In this document: positions 25,760-40,703 of the stretch, in pieces
Numbering within the stretch: the stretch's first letter is position 1
Layout: every line of letters begins with the position of its first letter
Origin: Anoplolepis gracilipes
Lineage: Eukaryota > Arthropoda > Insecta > Hymenoptera > Formicidae
Length of the DNA stretch: 64,000 bases
Reading direction: 5' to 3'
NCBI RefSeq assembly: GCF_047496725.1
Contig: NC_132983.1
Coordinates: 4,627,501 to 4,691,500, forward strand
The notes under the pieces: generated by a model
What the model was told of the DNA's origin: nothing
The model's input: the letters and a program-made list of their open reading frames with translations, nothing else
Databases searched by the model: none
Made by a program: the position numbers and the translations under genes

Positions 25760-28700
25760 TGCCATTCATAGCTGTCATAGAAAACCGACTGCAGACTGCA
25801 GCGTTGTATTGCCTCGTATCACGTAATTATCTCAGACTGTAATCTCGCGTTTTACGAGACGTGAGATCTCGGACTGAACGTAATTAACCAGCAGCCATAA
25901 CATGCACACCTCTCGCTTAACACTCGTCACGTTACGAAGAGCCGCTCGCGAGAACCCACTCGCACCCTATTATTTTTTAACGGCTCAATTTATGTAACTG
26001 CGCCGTAAACCTTAACAAGAACGCCCGGTTATTAAAAGCCCTTGCAAAACGACGAGCAGCACGGTACGGCGCCTCCGTGCCGGTCTGAAAAAAAGACCGG
26101 AAGCGAAGGTCAGAGCAGAGGCGAAAGACTTCACCGACAGCCGGATCTTCACGTGCTCTCGTCGCTGCATCGTAATGCACAGGGTTGAGTTTAATGCATT
26201 TGGTGCATCTACTATAATAGCGGGAATTGTTATTGAGCCTGCTCTTATCTCTCTTATTTAGAAACATCAATTCCGAATATAAACATGCGTTTAAAAAATA
26301 TCTTCTTTGTATTACATTAAAACAAACATTAATTAACTTATAATTAAATTGAAACTGTTGAAGTTAAATGTTGTTTATCAGTTAAACATAACGAGTGAAG
26401 TGTTTTATAAAGTAACTTATGAAATGAAAAAGAATAGAATCTTATAACTTTAAGAATAGTTTATATTTATATGCATTACAAAACTCGCAATTTTAATTTG
26501 AATAACAAATTATGTAACTTTGGAGCTGAATTTTTCTCAAAACTAATTTTATCGTAAGCTGTAATATTAGCCAGTATCAACAAGGCGCGAATTGAAAGAA
26601 ACATCCAATAAAAATAATTTCCTTTTAAATATCAATAGGAATAAGATTTTTTTATTCTCTTGTAAAAATTTGAATCACAAAAAATTTCTTCATTTTTGAT
26701 CGTTTAAAACATAAAAAATTTTGATAGAAATTTAATTAAAGAAAAAAAAAAAAACATTTTGAATATCAAATATTTAAATATTCTAAAAGAATATTCAAGA
26801 GAATATATTTTTTCACACTATACTTTATAGATTTTTAGCTTACATTAAACTCGTTCTCAAATCAGATCCAAGATCTTAAAGCGATACCATCAATGTACTC
26901 TCGAGCGCATCGAGATTCAGCGATTTTACGTGATTCGACTAGATTGGCGCGATGCGAGGCGAATGGGCACCTACAATGTCTTTTCGTGCGATATACTCTT
27001 CGTATTTTAAAGAGAGCATAAAACAGTAAAAGCCACAAAAATCGCAACATAGTTCTCGTTATTACTAGAAATTTCCGCGTTTCTGAAATTGATTTTGCAC
27101 GAGAAATATAATCGATTACGTAATGACATCGAGCTTTCACAAATAAAATTTTAATATAATAATAAAAATTGAATAAAAATTAGATTTATATAAAATATCT
27201 TCAAAATTATATAAACTTATATAAAATTAATTTTTTTGAAAATAAACGCAAATATTAATTTGTATTGTTTATGTACTAATTGTAAATAAATAATCTAATC
27301 AAGTACAAACAATTTTTGTGGAAATATGTGCGGAATATGCACGTGTAAATTAATCGAAACATCATAAAATCTTCAATATACTGCGCTTGCACGTTATTCT
27401 CTTCGCTGTTAGGATGACGACGTATATGACGCTGTAATATCGATCATAAAACTGTGATGTTCCCTGTCGGGTGTAATGGAGAAATAGGAGACTATTATAT
27501 TTCATATTCGATATACGAGAATCGCATCAATGACGAGATGTCTTATACATAGACAGACAAAATTTGTCAACAACTACGTTAAACAAGGAAAAGAGAAATC
27601 AAAATTTCAATTATAATTACGTTAATAGATTTTATACAAAAGAAATTTTGCATCTGAATAAAAAAAATTATATAAAGAGTGCTTTATTTAAAGAATAAAA
27701 TTTTCACAGAATGTTTAATTAATGTCTATCTTTAGTAAAAATATTTATGGAGTTTATCATTTATTACTTTCAAATTTTTGGCATTCAATGTCTTTAAAAA
27801 GTAAACAATCCTCCCCTTTTCTAATTATAACTTCGTTGAAATAAAATCCATCTAAAATTATATCAGAAATATAAATATAATTTTTATATTTATTTCGTGA
27901 AGCTTTTTTCTCGAGAAGCTTATATATGTATATATTACATATAATTTGTTAAAAGCTTTCCATTTTCAAAGGCTTATAAGTCAGACACTCTTCTTATGCA
28001 TTAGTCTTTTTCCTTTCCCTACTTAATTAAGGAATCTTAAATCTTAACTACTATTACTATAGAAATGAGAATCTTGTATATATATAAAAGCACAACAAGA
28101 CAATTCAGCAAAATATATTAACATAATCCATAAGAAAGAAATTTTGCTTTATATTTTATATTATTATAATACTAGATTTACACGTTTTGACAGTCGCGTG
28201 CGCGTGGGAAAAAAAACAGTCACGAGTCGAGGTCAAAGAGAAGAGTTTAAAGGGTCGTCCAACTCGACAGAAATTTGCAACTGCGAAAGTATCCGCGGCA
28301 TGCGAGCTCACCGAGCGCAGTATTCAAACGCCAATCATTTTTAAACTTTTGCGCAAAAAGTATTTCCGCGTAACAATGCCGAGCAATCTTTCAGGAATAC
28401 AGAAGGAAAAAGGACAGGTTCGCGTGTCCGCATTTGCGACCGCTCTTGCACAAGTGCCTTCTATAAACGCTGAAGAGTTTTCACAGAGATCTCTTTATTC
28501 CCCTTTCAATTTTCGGCCAACGGAATTCGATCGGTCGTGCGGTGTAAATGTTTTGCCGAAACTTGCCGCGCGCGGATTTAAATCACGACGTGCAATTTCT
28601 CGCGATACGTTATCCCGCGGGAGAATCGAGCCGGGAATGAAGCATGGCCATCGCGTATATACATATAATGGGAGAAACGACTAAACCCCAATATTTCCCG

Positions 28701-28836
28701 GCGCGCCGATCGCGAGCCGGAGCGTCATGCCGCGAGGAAATACAAAAACGACTGACCGACTTGATTTTTCTATCATCGTAAATCACAACGAGGATAGCCG
28801 GCACATGTTATAATTTATCGCACCGGTCGGAAAAAG

Positions 28837-28867
<31 letters not shown>

Positions 28868-31800
28868 ACCACTGCCACACCGTCGAACTTGTGACAATCA
28901 GAATATCGAACGCATTATTTTTCAGAGGACAATGTGCACAAAAATTACATTTTATATAGACGCAAAAGGCACTATTTAAAATAATATAGAAATTTTGTTT
29001 GGAGTACAGAGTTACAAAGTACGCTATTGATGCACGTGCAACTTTTGGAATATTTTATATTCTTCTGTACGAGCAGAAGAAACTTGTTTTTATGTAGTGA
29101 AAGATGTTATCTTTTCTCATGTCCAAAAGCCGTGGATTCAACAATGATTGTTAGTTTTTTCAGAAAGATATTTTTACACACAAAAATATAGCGCTATCTT
29201 TCAATGAGGAAACTAAAATATTCATGTTTCGAGTCAAAAGAACGCGCAAGAGATTTAAAAGAGAAGAATAGTAGACATTTCAAGCATTATAAGATGTTGT
29301 TCTTTGATTTTTATCGAGTTTTTTTTTCCTGTTAATAAATCAGAACGAATCGTTTCAAATAACTATGATTCAATGTGAAGTATCGTAATGTCGATACCGC
29401 GTACTGCGTACGTACAGGTATGTGTTTACATGGACGTGTATTTCAACGAGATAAAAGAAGGGCGACGTCAGACCAGTGTCTCGCAGGAGGGTGAACAGAT
29501 TCTTTGAAACCAATGTTATTCTGTAAACGTGCCTCATTAAAAATAACGAGGTATGGTAGATATGTCAAAGCAAATGCGCTGAATGAAGGGTGGAAACTGT
29601 TCAACGCTCGACATCGCTCCTTGAGATATATTACATCGATGTCTGTCGGTCGTCGAGTAACTTATTTAAAAGATACTAAGGAAGCAGGTCTATTAGTTAA
29701 GCGGTTGGACAGAAAATCGAATCTATCTATATTAATAATCAATCAATTAGTTTGCAAACCTTTGTTTCACTAAAATAGAAATCGTTACAATGTGCAAAAT
29801 TTGATTTTAAATTAGATTTTCCGAGATATTGATAGATTATGTAGAAACGTACAAATTTACAAATTTACATAATTTACATAATTAAAATTATAGCGATTCT
29901 TCTCATTCTTCTTATAGTATGTATTCTTGATTTTTCTTCTGGTACATTTAAAGTATATTCAAGGAGTTCGACAATTATTTTAACAACGTAGTTTAGTTAA
30001 GAATTAAATTTGTCGAAGAAATAAAAAGACTGTATTTCTCTCAGGAAATGATTATATTTCTCAAGAAAAGTTATTAATCATATATTATTATTATTAACAT
30101 TAGTAACACGTGAGTAATGTGAGTACTGCCAGAAGTGATGTATTATACTAATCGTGTGATATTATCTTTTTATGTTTGATGAATAATTCATATAAATATT
30201 AAATTCACATCTTACAAAGATTGTTGAAACGAAAGCATCAATCATCTGCGAGATTATATCTGATCTTATTCGAGAATTTTTCTCTCATACCGATTTTTCT
30301 CTCATATTGATTAAACAATTTAATCTAGAAATTATCTTGCGATAAAATATTTGTAATACATAATTGAAAATATAATTACGAACATAGCTATGGATAATTT
30401 GAAAACTGATTTAAATTGAGTAACATTTATTTATATATTGCAAAAAATGTCTTCATTACGCTATGATTTATCGAACATTCGAGAAGAAGAATTTATCTTT
30501 ACCATCGAGAAAGAATGAACGAAAACAAACGACGGAATAGACGACGAAGAGATTCCGTACGAGAAATTTTTCACAGATATCGCGAATATTCCTTCCGAGC
30601 GACAATTCTATCAGTATCGAATAGATAAAATATCCCATAGCTCTACCACATTGTAATCCGCATGTCACGAAGAATAACCGACATAGAGACCTTAAGGGGA
30701 CCGTCCCTAAGGAATTCGTCGTCTGTCCAATCACTGAGAATGAATTTATATTCGGACTATATTATATCCGTAGTCTTATTTTATTTGATCCATGCGGATT
30801 TTGATTGAAACTGCTATATCTTTTTCTTGGCTTAAAATGTTTTCTAGACATCGCCAATGAATCTATAAAAATAATACTTTTATACGATTAAACATATATA
30901 TTGCGATTTAATATCATAAAATTCGTCAAGAGTTGCCAATTAATTAAAAGAGAATCGGAGAGCTATTCTTTTTTTTAACAATAGAAATCAAGTCCAGTTT
31001 TAATTTATTCGCATAAAAATTCTATGAGAGATAAAAGATGATGCAATTTATTGTTTTAATATATACATATATGTATAACTCTTAATAAATATCTGATTTT
31101 TAAGAATTTCATGAAACAACTATCACAGTGTAACATTTTCTTGTTTTATACAATGCGTTGAAATTTATACGATAGTATCATAGAAGAGTAATCGATCACT
31201 CAATGTAAAGCTAACAATAAGTACAAGTCACATGACTACTTCTTTCTTTTGATGGAGTTGTCGGAAAACAAAGTTATACTTTAAAAGGCAGTTTTACATT
31301 TTTCTTCATTTTATTTTCACCAAATAATATTTTAAAAAAGATTTTCAATACGTCTAAAATTCGTACAATACTTGTCGAGAATTAAAATTATTTCCAATAA
31401 ATTATTGGAATTATTTAATTCCAATTAATTATTAGCTTCCATAATTTTCCTGCTTTATTATAGTAAGAGTAATTTGTTGACAGATGAATCCGCATGTCAC
31501 GGTATTTCTCATGGTATGAAGAACATGAATAAATAAAGTAAAAAATATATATATAATGAAATGAGATGTCTAAAAGTTAAAATCTGTCATTTCTTTTGCT
31601 TTCTGACAGTATAAATATCATATAAATTACTGGTGCTATTAAATTGCTTGTCTAGATATTTAACAAATTTATCATAAATTGTTTATTTAAATTGAATAAA
31701 TAATTTCCAAATGTTTAATCGCAAACACACATTATTGGTATTATATATGTTTTCTATCTCATTCCGATATATGTGACGATAAAATTACGTGTGATAATGT

Positions 31801-32379
31801 AAGTCGGAAGTATGATGAAATAAACGATTATCGATTCGAAATTGGCACGTTCGTTATAAAACTGAGCAAAATTCCGCCGGGAAAACGGGATAATCGCATT
31901 TGAATCATTTCATGTGAAAATCGCAACGCCGAACACTAGAACGGTATACGCGGCTGGAACACTTCCAAAGGTCCTGGGCCAGGTATAAGTACACCGACGA
32001 CGTCGACGGATGACCTCGGCCGACATTGGCTTCGCCATTGCCATGGACACTGAACTCGGAGTCTGCGAATAATTTATGCCCAGAATTATAGGACATCGGA
32101 GAGAGTGCGGGCAACAATAGCGAGTACCTGGCCATGTATGCATGTCGTGGGAATTGGCGAGGTGTCAAGTGCGAAAGAGAGAAATAAACTGTCCGATCGA
32201 TAATTCTCGTTGTCATATATGCACACTTTACAGTTACGTATCATCGATTCGCCATAACGACGCCAAAGTAACGACCAAGGATGAGGCAGAGTGTAAATAA
32301 ATAATCAAAGAATATCAATGTGTGTGAGTGAGGTGCATACTTTATTTAATATGAATATTTTTGTATTCTTCATTGGAAC

Positions 32380-32380
<1 letters not shown>
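25760..32380. other. long gene-free stretch
   Basis: No gene is supported. CG-richer patches occur at about 25780-26240, 26870-27120, 28190-28800, 29400-29650, 30470-30720 and 31850-32280. The largest open frame is at 28187-28684 (165 codons, plus strand). It has many Arg, Ser and Lys codons and no recognisable domain, and probably results from the low stop frequency in CG-rich sequence. The rest is AT-rich. Confidence 0.5.
28837..28866. repeat. poly(A) tract, about 30 nt
   Basis: A pure A run following CG-rich sequence. No retrocopy body was recognised upstream. Confidence 0.88.

Positions 32381-32381
<1 letters not shown>

Positions 32382-32433
<52 letters not shown>
32382..32433. repeat. 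long (AT)n microsatellite
   Basis: A pure AT dinucleotide run of about 26 units. Confidence 0.92.
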
Positions 32434-32437
<4 letters not shown>

Positions 32438-35110
32438 AACACTAATGAGAAAACTAAATTTATAATAAATACAATATAAATGTATACATGTATGCCAATA
32501 ATTATAAAAATATATATATATATGAAAAAGAATTGCAGGACTTTTGCAAATAAATGTAACAGCAGGGCAAAGAATGCATATATATTTCGTTTAATCACTC
32601 ACAACCAGTTGATCGAAAAGGCTGAAAGTACAGTCTTTTATTTGTCTACTAGACAAGGATTTGCCGTAGGCATTTCAGAATCTCATACTGAAAAAGTGTC
32701 TTTTGAAGTCTTGAGTCTGAACATCTCATAATGTGTCGGGGCAGCAAAGGTAAAAATATTACACCGCACAGGACTTGCTTTCCTATTCTCTTTTATATTT
32801 TTAATATGTTATGATATATTTATCCTAACACAAGAATTTTCTTTAAAAAATGGTAAATTGATTTGATTAATATTTCAATTATTAAGAAAAATGAAAAGAA
32901 TTGTCTCACATTTTTATAAAATCTCTAGATTACTTAATTTCGAAAAATAATATATATATATATAACATTAAATCAATGATCCCGTGTAGTTACAAAGTAA
33001 CAACAAGCGAAACGACAAACTAGCATAATAACTATATTAACGAGCAAATAAGAAGTACAACAACGACATTACTTTTAACTTTGACTTTTTTATTGCAATT
33101 TAATATTTAAAATTAAATTTTTTGTAATGACATAAAACACGTTAATCGTAATATACATACGATTAAATGAAAAGGTCAACTTGCGGCAATAAGTTTACAA
33201 TGAAAACTCAGGACAATTTTGCATGAAAGATTTTTTTTTTTTTTTTAATATAAAAGTATATGTAATGAGATTTGTTATTTTACGTGCAAGTTTCAAACTG
33301 TGACTTGAAAGAAAAGGAGATAATTTATATCCGTTTATACACATATATCTGTCTTGAACAATGTAAAGTTCGGGATTTTTGCTTCTCTAGTTTCAGCGGA
33401 AGAAAAATTCGTCCTTGAACGTATTCGAAAAATGTCACAAAAAAATGAGCTTTTTAGACGTGCATTTTTTTTTTAACACCGAAAAGATATTACGTGGCAA
33501 CGGGGGCGTGAAAATAACTGTAATTTATGCTAACGGAGAGCGAAGCTCTGTTTACAACTCGCGTCCGCAAAACAGCATTGCCGCGCCACTTCTGCGAGTG
33601 ATTCTCGGAAGTACGTCGGCGTAAATTGGGGACATGCTTAATTCCGCGCCGCGACACATAAAAAGCGGTTGTTAAGCTTGCGCCTGTCGCACAGCCCTGA
33701 AACAATGGCCGGGGTGGCTAATAATAATAAGGAAGCCGAACGGTTCTTGACGACGAGGGGTGGGTACGTAACGTAGGCGCGCGCGATAAATCGCATCCGG
33801 ATGTTTATAGGGCCGTCAAAGTTACGCTCGCGCCTCGACATTCTCTCTCCGTTACTTTGGGGTCGTGCTTGTGCATCTCGGTGTTGTACACGGTTTGCTG
33901 CAGTGTCGGGTAATAATTCAGCGACACCACATTATTGGCGCGCTACCATAAATTCGCGTTACCCGACGCTGTTCATATTAATAATTCCGTGCGTAAAGAC
34001 GCGTCGCGCCGTTTCGTCGACGACGATGTCGCTTATCTTCGCTTATCTTATAAAATCAGCATGCTTTAGGTTTCTTTTAAGAAACGTCAAATGTTTAAAA
34101 GATGTGGAATACATGTGTGTGCGTTAATTGTACTTTATGTTAGAGATATGCTATTAGTTTGTGTATTGTTAACAATGTGAAATGATTTACATGTAACTAA
34201 ACCTAACCGAAAGAATTATATTCATTTTAAAAATATTTTAAAAATATTTCACTTATCTTTATAATATCTTTCTCTAAAATAAACGCCAAAGGATCTTTTT
34301 AATTTAAGAGAGAAATTCTCTAAAGAGTACAGTAGTATCAGATATTTTTCTTAATATGTAAGAATATACTGAATAGTGTGTAAGAATATACTGAATATAT
34401 TTAATATATTAAATATTTTCTTACCCTATTATATTATTTAATATTTGTCATTATGAATTTTAATGATATCAATTTTAAGTGGATATTTATTAAAACTCTG
34501 ACAAGTTAAATATATAATTTTTACTTAATTTATAAACATATGTACATAAATAAGGTTTTTTTTAAAATATCACTCAGTAGAAAAGAAAACATTTTTATTT
34601 ATTATATAGATACTATATATTTCTGTTAAAATAAAATATTTTTTTTATATATAAATTACTAAATTTAATAACTAAATAAATAAGTAGTTTACGAACATTT
34701 TTACCACAAAGATGTAATATATCTTAATTATACTGCTATTGATTAAAGTCTAAAAATGTTAAATAATGTAAAATCTTTCGAGTTGTCAATTCAAGACTTT
34801 TATTTTACAAAATTCTTAATATGCACCTACTTATCGTGATTAATCTGCAAACCTTTCCGGGCAAATTGTCACCTTTCTATTGTTTTAAAATTGTTTAACC
34901 GTCCAATAGAAAACTGACAGATTTGTTTTAATATCAGAAATCTATTTTATAAAATAGAAAATGTTTACTTCGAACTTTTAATGCATTCATTAATTTATTG
35001 ATATAAACTTGTAAGATCATCCTATTTGGTTCTTGTTATAGAAGAATTTTTGTTATATCAGAACATACTTTTGCCATTATCGCAACAAGGCAACGAAAAG
35101 GCAGGAATTC

Positions 35111-35220
35111 TTATAAATAGAAATATATTAACGAAATAAATATATTCGACACAAAGGGAAAAAGAAATATATATTTTCTTTGTGTCAAGTATATTTATTT
35201 CGTTAATATTTTATTTATAA
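35111..35220. repeat. imperfect palindrome, arms about 48 bp
   Basis: Positions 35111-35159 and about 35173-35220 are inverted copies with a few mismatches and a 3-nt length difference, separated by a short AT-rich spacer. The shared core includes TATTAACGAAATAAATATA and GACACAAAG. This could be the remnant of a foldback or MITE element, or a hairpin RNA. No coding content is present. Confidence 0.8.
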
Positions 35221-37805
35221 TATATATATATAAAAAGCTTGGTGTCTGGAAGCAGAGTGCGCATGTAATATTCCATTGTAGAAAGTAACTTACGTTACGA
35301 CCACCAAGGGAAACGACGCAGTGATAATGAAGTTTTGGACACTAGAATCATATTAAAAGTTTACATCATGTTTATAAAGTATCGCGTGTAATGAGATTAT
35401 AGAATCAGGATACCAATATCACTATCTCATACGTATTTAAAGAGAACCAAATGTTACGTTTATAAAAATGTAGTAATATTGAAAATAAATCGATACGATA
35501 TGTATATTGAATAATTATATTCAATTATATTAAAGATACTTCAAGTGATGAATGTTTTAAATATCTTGACCGTGATAAAATAAATATGATATTGTGAATA
35601 ATAATGAATTTAAAAACAAATCAGAGAGGAGAGAGACAATTATTTCAACAAATATAAAGAAATGAAAAGTGAATATAATTGTATGGATATAAATATAATG
35701 TTTTGATAGTTATAATTTACTGCATAATTTTAAGCATGTAAATTATCTTTGCGTTCTAAATTAAACGCCACTAAACTAGTACGGCATTATTATCCTTACG
35801 TAACAACAACAAGCTCATGCTGCAAAACGCATGTAACAGGTTCACGTTCTACAAATGTGACAGGTACATCTTACGTAAATTATGTTAGGGCAGCTACATT
35901 TGTAGTCGCTGTGAATTAACGGTCTCAAGACTGTGTGGAACAGATACATGTATAAATGCGACATAAATAAAATAGATGTTCGCACGATGGAGATATCGCA
36001 ATTAATACGCGAGATATTAAACTAACTCAGAAAACATTTCTATATGTATACTCGTTTTGTGTATAATTATAATTGTCGCGTATAAAGATAAAACTATACA
36101 CATTTATAACGAATTATTTTATAAAGATTCAACTCAATATTACGATTGACGAATTATCGAAAAAAAAAAAAAAAAATCAATAAAAGAATTTATAATCTGT
36201 AATCTTTTTAAATATGTTTCTTGATTTTTATTTTCATATACATATTACAATAGTATTTTATTAGATCATACAGAATACATCTCTTGCTACGTAGATCTTT
36301 CTCAGATGCAAAGGCACTATATACAGCCAATATAAAGGGTAACGTAATTCTTATCCATATCGAGGTTGGATATGTCGTAAAGAAAGAGAGCAAAGAAGCA
36401 AGATTGCATATAAACTGCAGATACAACGATCGCCGCAACGCAACAAGTCCAAAGAAAAATCGACGGCACGAGTGTTTGAGCTACGCACGGTGACGATCGA
36501 CGATGGTAAACGAAAAAGAAAAGAGAGAGGGTACAAGGGGGTGGTAAAACGAGGGGCGGGAATGCAACTCTCTGCGGTACGTGACTGGGACGTCGACGAC
36601 GATGAAGTTAGATTTATAGTTCCCTTAGGCGTACTGCATCTCTCTCTCTTAGCCGGAAAGCTCACAGTTTATGTGACACCGACGTCGGATTGACGTACCA
36701 CAATGTCTGCATACGTGCTTTTATCGATTATCTCCGAGTTCGATACTAGGCATTGTGTCGCGTGATTTTCTGCAAATTCCAGCACAGTATCTGTCTAGAA
36801 AGAAATCTGTCTGCGGGATTTGTGATAGTATTTGTAAAGAATAAATTGAAATGGGAATGGGATTATACTAATGGTTTCTTAATGCTCTTGGAAATCAACT
36901 AAAAATAATTTAAAAATATCAGCTATTGGTTTTATGACTCAAGAGTGGAAGTTAAATACCTGCTAAGTCAAAAATAATATTCTGAATTGTAAGAAGTGAA
37001 GAATACATTAAACATTTTGTAAATATTTATTGATTTTATGCAACAGAGTTTAAGTTATTTAATAAAATTTATTATTAAAAAAAAGATTTTTTTTTTAATC
37101 GATCTCTAATATTAAAGTTTAAAATCGTATTGTTTCTTTTATAATTCAATCCAGCTTTATTAAGTCTACCAATAAAAAATAGTGCCATATCTTTTATTAG
37201 AATAAGGAAAAAAACAGGCTAAGTAATTAAAAATGTATACTTCTTTTGAGATTCGATTTGATAATGACAACAATAATAAAGCTGAAAGATATTAAAGGAA
37301 ATACATATTCTTTTTCAGTTTATCTAATACATATTTTTTTATAACTTAATTAATTAATATTTAACTAGGAAATCAGAACATAAAAATATTTTTAATTTAG
37401 AATACCGCAGAGTCTCTTGACAGTTTGGGAGCTGAGAGATTTAGGTTTTATTAGTTTGCATATAAAAACATCTCTGGAAGAAAGAAAGAAATCACTCTGT
37501 CTCTCTTCCTTTCATGCTGTACAGGAAATATTCATTCTACGCAGTTTCTATGGCACGTGTTAGTTGACGTATTATGCGAATGTTCCAATATTCCCCATAG
37601 ATCTTCCAGAGCTAACGAGGTTGCCGGGGTTATCCGCGTTCGCTCCAGACTACCAATATCAAATTCCAGATACCGTGGATCTCATTTAGTAAAGATGATG
37701 AACGCAGTCCGCTAACTTTATATCATTTCGACACAGAATAATGCCACGAACGAATTGGGTTATTTGAATATAAAGTATAACGCGACGTCTTTTGATTTCT
37801 ACAAG

Positions 37806-37821
37806 AGAGAGAGAGAGAGAG
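37806..37821. repeat. short (GA)n tract
   Basis: About eight GA units. Confidence 0.85.
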
Positions 37822-38167
37822 AATCGAGCATTATAGACGATAGAATTATCAAATTGTTCTTTCAATTACGAATATTGGAAAATAAAATAAGAGAAATGAA
37901 AATTCTTTTTAATAACGACAAAAATTAATAAAATTACATAATTACTTATTGGTAGACATTTTAATAAATATTTAATGGAAATATTATATATGCTGACTAT
38001 AAATCTGATGTAAAAATATAAAACGCGCGCTTATCTTACAATTAATCTAAAAAAATATCTTAATATTTTATATAGAATTATAAAAATATATTTAGCTAAT
38101 AATTAAAAAAGTAAATAATTGTTGAAAACAATTTGTGATAATATAACAATGCATTATGATTATCGTG

Positions 38168-38181
38168 GCGCCATCTATTAG
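38168..38181 (-). promoter_or_regulatory. CTCF-like motif
   Basis: Read on the minus strand this is CTAATAGATGGCGC. It matches the CTCF core consensus at 12 of 14 positions, including the full AGATGGCGC that also resembles the Drosophila CTCF site. It stands out as a CG-containing core in very AT-rich DNA. Function is inferred only. Confidence 0.35.
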
Positions 38182-39682
38182 CTTTTGAAAGGAATATTCT
38201 GATAACTGACAAAGTCTATGATAACACTACAAGCCTACATCTTTCTAGTTTTGCAATTCATAAAATGCAAAACAATTTAGCTCGACAGTCACTGTAACCT
38301 CGTTTTGCTTGCATTCTCGTATATATTTTCAGAGAAGAAAAATTAATATTTTTTCAAGCGAGATTTATTTTTTTCGGTAATCCTATACAGAATATACAGA
38401 GTAAAATTGAACTGTCAAATACGCTATTCTCGCGGTATATGTGAAATACATTTTTGTACATCCAGTATACAAAAATATAGAAAATTTAACTTTCTCTCTC
38501 GTCTTGTTTGAGACAAGTTTGACGGTTAGTGTTCTGTTTATCAGCAACTCCATAACATCGTTTAAGTGGATTTTGATGTAAATTTCAACTAGCACTCTGT
38601 ATTAATTAATCAGGTATAAAGTCAACAGTACCAAATTGCACGATAGTGTTATTAATTTATTTATTCTCTTTGTCTCGTATGTTTTGCGTGATCAAACAAG
38701 CGGATAATGGCTATTAGAAGATAAAAATCGTTTAAACGATATTGCGAATTATTTATTCAGTATTTTACAATCAACATTCGAGAATTCAAATCTTTGTATG
38801 TAACTGTGTGTATTTCAATCAGTCGGATTAATATTGACGAAAAATTAAGAAAGATAATTTAGTGCATAACAGTTATTTACTAGGTCGTTTAAAAAATAAG
38901 CACAATTTTAAATATCCTTCTTAATAAAAGATTCAATTAAATAATAAGTTTTTCTACTTGTATTTAATTTTATAAAATTCTGCATTAAATTTTAATTTAA
39001 AAGTTTTGAAATACTTTTTTAAATTAGCTTTTCTTTCTGAAATGAAATATTGAAATCTATATATAAAGTTTTCTTGAAAACATTATATTTTTTTTTATAT
39101 TATGTCGCAAAAAGACTATATACTATAAACTAATATTTTCTTTTAAATAAAAGACATAAACGACATATTTTTAAATCTTTAATTTTTGAATTTCAAAATT
39201 GAATGCAAACTTGCAGAATCACATCTCGAAACATGCAACATCTGATATATTTTATTTGATGGATATTTTGTTAAGCAATTTTCCAAATGCTCTTACATTA
39301 AATATCAGGAAAAGGGACACATATAGGTTTTTTTTTTATTGCTCTCTACCAACGCATTAAACTACATATTAATAAATAATTACCACAAATTATTTATTAT
39401 GGAAAAGTAATTTTAATATTTTTTATAATTATGGAAAATAGCTGATTATTATTTTAATCGATTATTTCTGTATACAGAAATTTAACGACTATACGTGCTA
39501 CTTATGCGATAATTATGCAAATAAGTTACAACGACCCTCACAGTCGTAATATTTATACAGATGCGTTTCTGTTCAGGTTTTTAATCGATAAAATATAAAT
39601 AATAAATGTATACATGTCGAAATATGTATGGCAAATATTTAAAATGACATCATAATTTATTTTAAATGTCAAACTCGAAATG

Positions 39683-39704
39683 TTTTTTTTTTTTTTTTTT
39701 TTTT
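39683..39704. repeat. poly(T) tract, about 22 nt
   Basis: A pure T run in AT-rich sequence. Confidence 0.88.
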
Positions 39705-40703
39705 GCATTCTTTGTCTACGTAAGAAAAACAAAGTTGATAACAATAATACGATAAGCACGCATTTATGCAAATATTACGTAGTACTAATTTACGAGAGAA
39801 TCCGCGTCGTGATTATGAGAATACACGTTATTTATCTTCTTAATGAAATCCGCAATGAAAGATTCTGTCGAACGACATGATTCGACGCATTTAATGAGAT
39901 CTGAAATCACCTGCGATGTTTTAATCCACTAATAATGTGTGAACGTATAATCTTTTAATACCTGGCTTTAATCAGCCGTACGCAAATGTAAGCTTCTAAG
40001 CAGATTTCACAAACAACATCATTTGTTCTCTCGCATGCTACAAACTACAATAAACCATATAAAACGGATTCATGAGAATTACAACATTTTACGTAATATT
40101 ACATATGATATTGAATTTCTGTAAATTTATCACATTATGAATCATACTGAAATGTGAGGATTAGATCTTTTTATTTAACAATTATTCTTATTGTTAATGA
40201 AACATTTCCCATCTCTAATTTTTGCGATAACGTGAAGTGTTATATTTCAGAGAGAACTGTAAATATCAGTTGCAGCATTTTAAAGGATACAGTTCAAGTG
40301 TCCGACAGGTCAAGTTGCGGGATTAAGCGTCAGTTAACTTCTAATTACATATATTACATTTAAATAGAAAACATGTTATATCGATCAAGGTCACAATTAT
40401 TTCCTAACATTCATATTGGCATTTATTATTGCGATATAATTTTAGCTCTTTTGCCAAGTTTATACACAAGATTATATTATAATCTTCATTCTTCACGAAC
40501 TAAGAGGTTTATCGCAGTATCAAACTATGATAAAAAATTACACGAGAAATAAATATTAAATATTGACATATGACAAATTATCACGTGTAACACTTCGAAA
40601 GCAAAAGCAGAAAGAAATGTTTAAAAAGTAATTCTATTATTATAAAAGCGTGGATTTTCACAAGATAATATAAAGGAGAAAGAGAGAAAGTAATATCTCT
40701 TAC

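Larger units (their letters stand above)
32440..40700. other. long gene-free stretch
   Basis: No coding exon can be established. CG-richer patches are at about 33480-34030, 36400-36700 and 37540-37720. Frames of 70-110 codons in them lack recognisable content. The sequence between is very AT-rich, with microsatellites, the imperfect palindrome at 35111 and a CTCF-like motif at 38168. If the candidate exon at 40704-40880 is real, part of this is an intron of a minus-strand gene. Confidence 0.45.

Noticed and set aside
26080..26100. Small stem-loop CCGGTCT..AGACCGG
   Set aside because: A 7-bp stem around an A-run is too short to be a supported RNA or regulatory element.
28187..28684. 165-codon open frame on the plus strand, the longest frame outside the three genes apart from the first mTERF exon
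   Set aside because: It lies in CG-rich sequence where stop codons are rare, it has no recognisable domain, and its Arg/Ser/Lys-rich composition is what translated CG-rich DNA gives.
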